From: DATKCJ01 sp035513275 | GTDB taxonomy: Bacteria > Verrucomicrobiota > Verrucomicrobiia > Opitutales > Opitutaceae | Length of the DNA stretch: 10,763 bases | NCBI GenBank assembly: GCA_035513275.1 | Contig: DATKCJ010000163.1 | Span: forward strand, 1 to 10,763 | Direction of reading: 5' to 3' | Shown here: one piece after another, positions 6,557 through 10,763 of the stretch | Layout: every line of letters starts with the position of its first letter | How positions within the stretch are numbered: the first letter of the stretch is position 1 | Program-made: the position numbers and the translations under genes | The notes under the pieces: model-generated | What the model was told of the DNA's origin: nothing | Databases searched by the model: none | What the model saw: the letters and a program-made list of their open reading frames with translations, nothing else

Positions 6557-6561
6557 CTCCC
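6557..6561 (-). promoter_or_regulatory. Ribosome binding site of the HAD phosphatase gene
   Basis: GGGAG on the minus strand, nine bases before the ATG at 6547. It fixes the start of the HAD gene and is notable because the other genes here lack such a site. Confidence 0.55.
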
Positions 6562-6813
6562 AGCGTTTGGATCGCCCGCAATCCGAAACACGGCGCCCTC
6601 ACGGAATCTCGCGAAACCCGGGAGAAATCCATCCACTTCGCGTTGAAAACCCGTATACCCCGACAAATGACCACCTATAAAATCTGCGGATTTCGCCGGG
6701 GTTTTTCGCATTTTCTGCCCGATTTTCGTGATTTTTGAGGCAAATTCCGCGATTCGGCCAAGAAATCAGTAATTGCCAGAACACCCCGAATCCGATTGAA
6801 CTTCCAATCTCCT

Positions 6814-6829
6814 CTTGGTCCCCACCAAG
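6814..6829 (+). promoter_or_regulatory. 6-bp hairpin in the accB leader
   Basis: CTTGGT, loop CCCC, ACCAAG: a perfect stem ending 22 nt before the proposed TTG start of accB. No T-run follows, so it is not a terminator. It could shape translation initiation or be chance. Confidence 0.35.
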
Positions 6830-6851
6830 CACAAAACCAGAGCCCACTCAC

Positions 6852-7346
6852 TTGGACCTAAAGCAAATCAAGCAAGTCATCGACCTGATGAAGCGATCGG
6901 ACCTTTCCGAATTCGAGGTCGAGGACGAAAAATTCAAGCTCCGGATCCGACGCAGCGCCGGAAACCCTCCCGCCGTGCAGGCGACGCCGCTCATCCACGC
7001 CGCACCGGTCCAGATCGCCGCTCCCCCACCTGCAGTCGTGCAGCAACCCGCGCCTTCCGAAGCCAGCCTGGCCGCATTGCCGGCCGGCGAAGCGATCGAG
7101 CCGGGAATCGTCTTCATCAAGAGCCCGATGGTCGGGACGTTCTATCGAACCCCCTCCCCGGAGAGCCCGCCGTTCGTCGATATCAACTCAAAGGTCACCG
7201 AGACCTCGGTCGTCTGCATCATCGAGGCCATGAAGATCATGAACGAGATCCAGGCCGAGGTGAAGGGAACCATCGTCGAGGTGCTCCTCGAGAGCGGCCA
7301 GCCGGTGGAATACGGCCAGAAACTCTTCAAGGTCAGGATTTCCTGA
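6852..7346 (+). CDS. accB: Biotin carboxyl carrier protein of acetyl-CoA carboxylase
   Basis: 164 residues from a TTG start at 6852, chosen because AccB proteins begin with the helix seen here, (L/M)DLKQIKQVIDLMKRSDLSEF. The in-frame ATG at 6735 adds 39 residues with no resemblance to AccB. After the N-terminal helix (about 1-33) comes an Ala/Pro-rich flexible linker (about 38-80). The C-terminal biotinyl domain carries SPMVGTFYRTPSP (91-103) and the biotinylation motif EAMKIMNEI with K128. The protein carries the biotin that AccC carboxylates and delivers the carboxyl group to acetyl-CoA in the first committed step of fatty acid synthesis. It is followed 74 nt later by accC. Length and domain order are normal; the TTG start and lack of a Shine-Dalgarno are the unusual points. 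Confidence 0.94.
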   Translation: MDLKQIKQVIDLMKRSDLSEFEVEDEKFKLRIRRSAGNPPAVQATPLIHAAPVQIAAPPPAVVQQPAPSEASLAALPAGEAIEPGIVFIKSPMVGTFYRTPSPESPPFVDINSKVTETSVVCIIEAMKIMNEIQAEVKGTIVEVLLESGQPVEYGQKLFKVRIS

Positions 7347-7420
7347 GCGTCGCGCTCCCCTCCTTGTCCGAGGCGCCGGCGGTCGACGCATCGAGACCGG
7401 CGCGAGCGACTTAATAATCC

Positions 7421-8782
7421 ATGATTCAAAAAATCCTCATCGCCAACCGCGGCGAGATCGCACTCCGAATCGTCCGGGCGTGCCGGGAACTCGGTATCAA
7501 GACCCTCGCGGTCTATTCAGAAGCGGACGTGCAATCGCTCCACGTCCAGTTGGCCGACGAGGCGATCTGCATCGGCGGCCCGCGCAGTGCAGACAGCTAC
7601 CTTCGGGCCGACCGGATCATCAGCGCCGCCGAGATCGCCGATGTGGACGCGATCCACCCGGGCTATGGATTCCTTTCTGAGAACGCCGACTTCGCCGAGC
7701 AGTGCGAGTCGTGCAACATCAAGTTCATCGGGCCGAAGTCGTCAGCCATCAAGAAGATGGGCGACAAGTCGGTCGCCAAAGACACCGTCCGCAAGGCCGG
7801 CGTGCCAATCGTCCCGGGGTCCGACGGACCCGTGACTTCCGAGGGAGAGGCGCTAAAGGTCGCCAAGAAGGTCGGCTACCCGGTCATCATCAAGGCGGTC
7901 GCGGGCGGCGGCGGCAAAGGCATGCGCGTGGCGCACAACGATGTTTCGTTCGTGAAGGAGTTCCGTGTCGCCCGAACCGAAGCAGAGAAGGCGTTTGGCA
8001 ATGGCGCCGTCTATATCGAGCGCTACATCCAGAACCCGCGGCACATCGAGTTTCAGATTCTCGGAGACTCGCACGGCAAGATCCTCCACCTCGGCGAGCG
8101 AGATTGCTCGATCCAGCGCCGTCACCAGAAACTAATCGAGGAGTCGCCGTCCCCGTTCCTCTCATCCGACCTGCGCAAGAAGATGGGGAAGGCAGCAGTG
8201 AAGGCGGCCGAGGCCGTCGAATACGAAAACGCTGGCACGATCGAGTTCCTCGTGGATGAGAACGGTGAGTTCTTCTTCATCGAGATGAACACGCGGATTC
8301 AGGTCGAGCACCCGGTGACCGAGGAAGTCACAGGCATCGATTTGGTGAAGCAGCAAATCCTCGTCGCCTCCGGCGAGAAGCTCGAGTTCGACCAGAGCGA
8401 CATCAAGTTCACCCGACACTCGATCGAGTGTCGCATCAATGCCGAGGACCCCTCGCGGAACTTCGTCCCCTCCCCGGGCTTGATCAGCCTCTACTACGCG
8501 CCGGGCGGCCACGGCGTCCGCGTCGACTCCCACGCCTACGGCGGCTACACGATCCCTCCCTACTACGACAGCATGATCGGGAAACTGATCGTGCACGGGC
8601 AGAACCGGACGATCGCGATCCAGCGTATGTATCGCGCGCTAAGCGAATACATCATCCGCGGCATCAAGACGACCATCCCCTTGCATCAGGCGATCATGAG
8701 CGACCCGGCCTTCATCGCCGGCAAGGTAACCACTTCATACATCGAGGAATTCTTCAGCCGCACCCCGCCGGACTTGTTCTAG
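7421..8782 (+). CDS. accC: Biotin carboxylase subunit of acetyl-CoA carboxylase
   Basis: 453 residues, close to the 449 of E. coli AccC. It uses ATP and bicarbonate to carboxylate the biotin on AccB. The N-terminal biotin carboxylase domain starts MIQKILIANRGEIALRIVRA. The ATP-grasp domain carries K116, the glycine loop AGGGGKGMR (161-169), HIEFQILGD (208-216), ERDCSIQRRHQKLIEE (226-241, with C229 and K237), and the metal and catalytic block EMNTRIQVEHPVTE (288-301, with E288, N290, R292, E296). R338 in SIECRINAEDP is conserved. All expected active-site residues are present. It forms an operon with accB; a weak hairpin/T-run lies 55 nt downstream. The ATG at 7421 has no Shine-Dalgarno, only an AT-rich TTAATAATCC before it. 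Confidence 0.97.
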   Translation: MIQKILIANRGEIALRIVRACRELGIKTLAVYSEADVQSLHVQLADEAICIGGPRSADSYLRADRIISAAEIADVDAIHPGYGFLSENADFAEQCESCNIKFIGPKSSAIKKMGDKSVAKDTVRKAGVPIVPGSDGPVTSEGEALKVAKKVGYPVIIKAVAGGGGKGMRVAHNDVSFVKEFRVARTEAEKAFGNGAVYIERYIQNPRHIEFQILGDSHGKILHLGERDCSIQRRHQKLIEESPSPFLSSDLRKKMGKAAVKAAEAVEYENAGTIEFLVDENGEFFFIEMNTRIQVEHPVTEEVTGIDLVKQQILVASGEKLEFDQSDIKFTRHSIECRINAEDPSRNFVPSPGLISLYYAPGGHGVRVDSHAYGGYTIPPYYDSMIGKLIVHGQNRTIAIQRMYRALSEYIIRGIKTTIPLHQAIMSDPAFIAGKVTTSYIEEFFSRTPPDLF

Positions 8783-8837
8783 GCGGCCAAGACGCGCAGG
8801 CACTCTGCCGGCTTGAGTGAAGAGACCTCTCAAGGCA

Positions 8838-8862
8838 CCCGTGCTCACCCGCGGGGATTTTT
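8838..8862 (+). terminator. Candidate terminator between accC and the Asp23 gene
   Basis: CCCGTG (8838-8843), loop CTCACC, CGCGGG (8850-8855), with one T-G wobble, followed by GA and five T residues (8858-8862). The stem is short, so termination may be partial and the downstream genes may still be read from the acc promoter. Confidence 0.4.
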
Positions 8863-8911
8863 GTCGCAACACCGCGCACCGCCGCTTCAAAATCCGGTCT
8901 ACCGACGAGTC

Positions 8912-9346
8912 ATGCAGCAGAATCTAGACACCCCGAACTACGGAATCGAGGACCAGCCGAGCCTCGGTGACATCAAGATCAGCCATTCGGTTATCGCCAG
9001 CATCGTCCGGCTGGCCGCCCTCCAAGTCAGTGGAGTCAGCGGCGTCGGCGGAAGCTTTGTCGACGGGATTGCGGAAATGTTTTCCTCGAAGGAGTCGGAC
9101 CGCGGCGTCCGCATCGAGGAAGATGAGACTGGCAGCTACACCATCGAGATGCGCGTGGTGATCACCTACGGGGCGGAGATCGGCAAGACCGCCTTCGACG
9201 TCCAGATGGCTGTGCGCGAACAGGTGACCCACATGACCGGCAAGCCGGTCAGGCGCGTGGATGTGGTCATCGAAGGCGTGAAGACGCCGGGCTCGCTTTC
9301 TAACAAGTCCGACGACGACTGGTCGCGCGCGCCTTCGACTGACTGA
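8912..9346 (+). CDS. Asp23/Gls24-family envelope stress response protein
   Basis: 144 residues from ATG 8912. A TTG at 8813 would add 33 residues but overlaps the terminator-like hairpin and adds no domain sequence. The Asp23 fold is recognisable from GDIKISHSVIASIVRLAALQVSGVSGVGG (residues about 19-47 in parts), the short SDRGVRIEE strand, YTIEMRVVITYGAEIGKTAFDVQMAVREQV, and PVRRVDVVIEGV. In Firmicutes Asp23 is an abundant, membrane-associated protein linked to cell-envelope stress; its molecular activity is not settled. Here it is followed after 5 nt by a gene for a small membrane protein resembling its anchor AmaP, which strengthens the call. It sits downstream of accBC, possibly sharing transcription. 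No Shine-Dalgarno is seen. Confidence 0.88.
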   Translation: MQQNLDTPNYGIEDQPSLGDIKISHSVIASIVRLAALQVSGVSGVGGSFVDGIAEMFSSKESDRGVRIEEDETGSYTIEMRVVITYGAEIGKTAFDVQMAVREQVTHMTGKPVRRVDVVIEGVKTPGSLSNKSDDDWSRAPSTD

Positions 9347-9351
9347 GCCGG

Positions 9352-9780
9352 ATGAATTCCTGGAGCGACTCCCTGTTTTCTTCGTTCTCAGAGGTCCTGA
9401 CGAACCCGATCGTCGTCATAATCCTGTCGGCAGTCATTCTTGTCCTCGTCCTGATTCTGCTTCTCTCGCGGCCGGTGCCGACCGTGCACGCGTTCACCGG
9501 TCCGGCGGGCCGCGTGACTGTCTCGCGCAAGGCCGTGCACGATCTCATCGAGGCGCGTTGCCGTGCGTTTCGCGGGGTCGGTTCGGCGAAGGCAAACGTG
9601 ACGAACCGTGGCGGCGAGATCGACGTGCGGATCGATCTCAAGGTCCGCGAGTCCGCGCGGCTCGAGGATCTTTCGTCGCAGATACAGGGCGAAGTCGGTG
9701 GCATGCTGCGCGAGAACCTCGCGCTGGAGAACATCGGGGCGATCGACATCGTTGTGACCGGCGTCAGCCGTTCCGACTAG
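9352..9780 (+). CDS. AmaP-like small membrane protein paired with Asp23
   Basis: 142 residues. A strong membrane segment covers about residues 18-39 (NPIVVIILSAVILVLVLILLL). A soluble C-terminal half follows with an Asp23-like pattern: GRVTVSRKAVHDLIEARC (53-70), EIDVRIDLKVRESARLEDLSSQ, and GAIDIVVTGV. This layout, membrane segment plus alkaline-shock-like domain, matches the AmaP anchor that tethers Asp23 to the membrane in Gram-positive bacteria. Typical AmaP has two N-terminal membrane helices, while only one is clear here, so the topology may differ. The gene starts five bases after the Asp23 stop, consistent with coupled translation and a shared complex. The function is inferred from layout and neighbour; I have not confirmed it by alignment. 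Confidence 0.72.
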   Translation: MNSWSDSLFSSFSEVLTNPIVVIILSAVILVLVLILLLSRPVPTVHAFTGPAGRVTVSRKAVHDLIEARCRAFRGVGSAKANVTNRGGEIDVRIDLKVRESARLEDLSSQIQGEVGGMLRENLALENIGAIDIVVTGVSRSD

Positions 9781-9803
9781 GCCCACCGGGCTCACCGCCC
9801 GCC

Positions 9804-10448
9804 ATGGACCTGAGCCACGCGCGTTTCTACGCGATACTCGACACGGGATACGTGCCGCGCTCACGATGGAGCAAAGTCTGTCGCGCACTCATCGACGGCG
9901 GCGCCGACATCATCCAGATGCGCGCCAAAACGGAGCGAGCCTCGGAACGCCGCGCGCTGCTCGCGGAAATCCTTCCTCTCTTCGATGAAACGCGCAGCGC
10001 CACACCGCCGCTGGTCATCAACGACGACATTGAACTCGCGCTCTCGCATCCGGGCCTCGGCCTTCACGTCGGGCAGGACGACATGCCGGCCACCGAGGCA
10101 CGTCGGCTCCTCGGACCCGATCGAATCCTCGGACTCTCGACACATTCCGAGGAACAGGCCGCGGCTGCGATCGCGCTCGGGTCCGGCGCGCTGTCCTACT
10201 TCGCGGTAGGCCCGGTTTTCGCCACGCAGACAAAACCCGGCTACCGCGCGGTGGGTTTGGAACTCGTCGCACACGTCGCCGCCACGGAGCCCGGCATTCC
10301 GTTCTTCTGCATCGGCGGCATCAACCGCGGCAATGTCGCGCAGGTAGTCGCCGCAGGTGCGCGGCGCGTCGTCGCCGTGTCCGACATACTCTGCGATCCC
10401 GACCCCGCAGCGGCGGTGCGGGAGATGCGCGCACTGTTGCCGCCTTAG
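9804..10448 (+). CDS. thiE: Thiamine phosphate synthase
   Basis: 214 residues, the usual ThiE length, from ATG 9804; the longer frame from 9558 only overlaps the AmaP-like gene. ThiE joins the hydroxymethylpyrimidine diphosphate and thiazole phosphate moieties into thiamine phosphate. TIM-barrel motifs appear in order: ADIIQMRAK (34-42, diphosphate binding), VINDDIELAL (71-80, with the Mg-binding Asp), GLHVGQDDMP (86-95), GLSTHS (110-115), FAVGPVFATQTKPG (133-146) and CIGGINRGN (169-177). The family usually has T-K in the GPVF...TKPG loop, present here. TenI-like relatives lack some of these residues, so ThiE is preferred. It starts 23 nt after the AmaP-like stop and faces the cstA-like gene tail to tail. 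No TPP riboswitch is seen in the 23-nt gap. Confidence 0.9.
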   Translation: MDLSHARFYAILDTGYVPRSRWSKVCRALIDGGADIIQMRAKTERASERRALLAEILPLFDETRSATPPLVINDDIELALSHPGLGLHVGQDDMPATEARRLLGPDRILGLSTHSEEQAAAAIALGSGALSYFAVGPVFATQTKPGYRAVGLELVAHVAATEPGIPFFCIGGINRGNVAQVVAAGARRVVAVSDILCDPDPAAAVREMRALLPP

Positions 10449-10455
10449 GTCGCCA

Positions 10456-10763
10456 TCAGTTCAGCGCGCCTGCCGCGGCGCGGTGCGCGGTGTCGAGCGA
10501 ACCCGTCTCGATCACTCCACGCACTTTGGGCAGCAGAAGCACCGCCTCGACGATCATCCACGCTTCGAGCGCCATCGTCGCCACGCCCACGAACACGAGC
10601 ACCCACTCGCCACGGGCCAGCCAACTCGGGGTGTCGGCCGTGCCGAAAAAGATCTGCAGAGTCATCGCCCACGCGGGCATGATCAGCATGAACACCATCG
10701 GCAGCATGATGAACCACACCGCCGTGCCTCTGCGCCACAGGTGGAAGGCGATCACGAGAAATG
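10456..10763 (-). CDS. Carbon starvation protein CstA-like transporter (C-terminal part)
   Basis: The frame enters from the right edge and ends at TGA 10456, giving about 101 visible residues. The sequence LVIAFHLWRRGTAVWFIMLPMVFMLIMPAWAM has the pattern of the last membrane region of CstA/BtsT-family proteins (LxVITxxLxRxGxxxWFTLIPMxFM). A second membrane helix follows (WVLVFVGVATMALEAWMIVEAVLLL) and then a short polar tail. These transporters import peptides or pyruvate under nutrient limitation. The stop is only 7 nt from the thiE stop on the other strand, with no terminator hairpin between. A GTG at 10755 could be mistaken for a start, but the frame continues upstream in membrane-like sequence, so this is a fragment cut by the window. 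The catalytic or transport core is not visible. Confidence 0.75.
   Translation of the reverse strand, partial: FLVIAFHLWRRGTAVWFIMLPMVFMLIMPAWAMTLQIFFGTADTPSWLARGEWVLVFVGVATMALEAWMIVEAVLLLPKVRGVIETGSLDTAHRAAAGALN

Larger units (their letters stand above)
6548..6851. promoter_or_regulatory. Divergent non-coding region between HAD/hisC and accBC
   Basis: About 300 bp with no credible gene, visibly richer in A/T than the flanks (T-rich run about 6680-6740). It must hold the promoters of the divergent HAD-hisC and accB-accC units. Candidate elements are TTGAAA (6643-6648) and TATAAAAT (6676-6683) on the plus strand, but the 27-nt spacing is too long for them to form one sigma-70 promoter. A perfect hairpin at 6814-6829 lies near the accB start. 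Confidence 0.45.

Noticed and set aside
6643..6683. Sigma-70 promoter made of TTGAAA and TATAAAAT
   Set aside because: The 27-nt spacing is too long; either hexamer alone is not enough to call a promoter.
8813..8911. TTG start extending the Asp23 protein by 33 residues
   Set aside because: The extra residues are not Asp23-like and cover a terminator-like hairpin; ATG 8912 fits family length.
9781..9803. TPP riboswitch upstream of thiE
   Set aside because: The gap is only 23 nt and contains no conserved THI-box sequence.
1..10763. CRISPR arrays, tRNA/rRNA genes, transposases, phage genes
   Set aside because: None seen on either strand; the only repeats are the inverted-array element and the palindromic block.

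Overview
The window is GC-rich, has very few Shine-Dalgarno sequences, and combines a Gram-negative type polysaccharide export locus with an Asp23/AmaP-like pair next to accBC. That gene mix and the protein style suggest a Verrucomicrobiota genome, most likely Opitutaceae-like. This is an inference from family resemblance; no rRNA or other marker gene is present.

Layout. (1) 1-2840, minus strand: an exopolysaccharide secretion cluster. In transcription order it encodes a small secreted protein made of seven 15-residue repeats, an outer-membrane beta-barrel of the BBP2 type, a short Wza-like export protein, and the start of a Wzz/GNVR-type chain-length or co-polymerase protein that runs off the left edge. 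A 142-bp element with inverted arms, each made of three 10-bp CGCTAATC-like units, separates the barrel gene from the wza-like gene. It probably creates a false upstream start for the latter. (2) 2947-4605, plus strand: a divergent inner-membrane-anchored TPR-like protein, probably part of the same envelope locus. (3) 4606-4824: an intergenic block of palindromes that looks like a dispersed repeat. (4) 4825-6547, minus strand: a HAD phosphatase followed by histidinol-phosphate aminotransferase (hisC). (5) 6548-6851: a non-coding divergent control region. (6) 6852-10448, plus strand: accB (TTG start), accC, an Asp23-family protein, an AmaP-like membrane protein and thiE. (7) 10456 to the right edge, minus strand: the C-terminal end of a CstA-like carbon starvation transporter, convergent with thiE.

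The left third builds and exports surface polysaccharide. The right two thirds are housekeeping: histidine synthesis, the biotin-dependent first step of fatty acid synthesis, an envelope-stress protein pair and thiamine synthesis. The least ordinary items are the 15-residue repeat protein beside the barrel, the inverted-array element upstream of wza, the Asp23/AmaP pair in a diderm-type genome, and the HAD-hisC pairing. I found no tRNA, rRNA, CRISPR array, transposase or phage gene.
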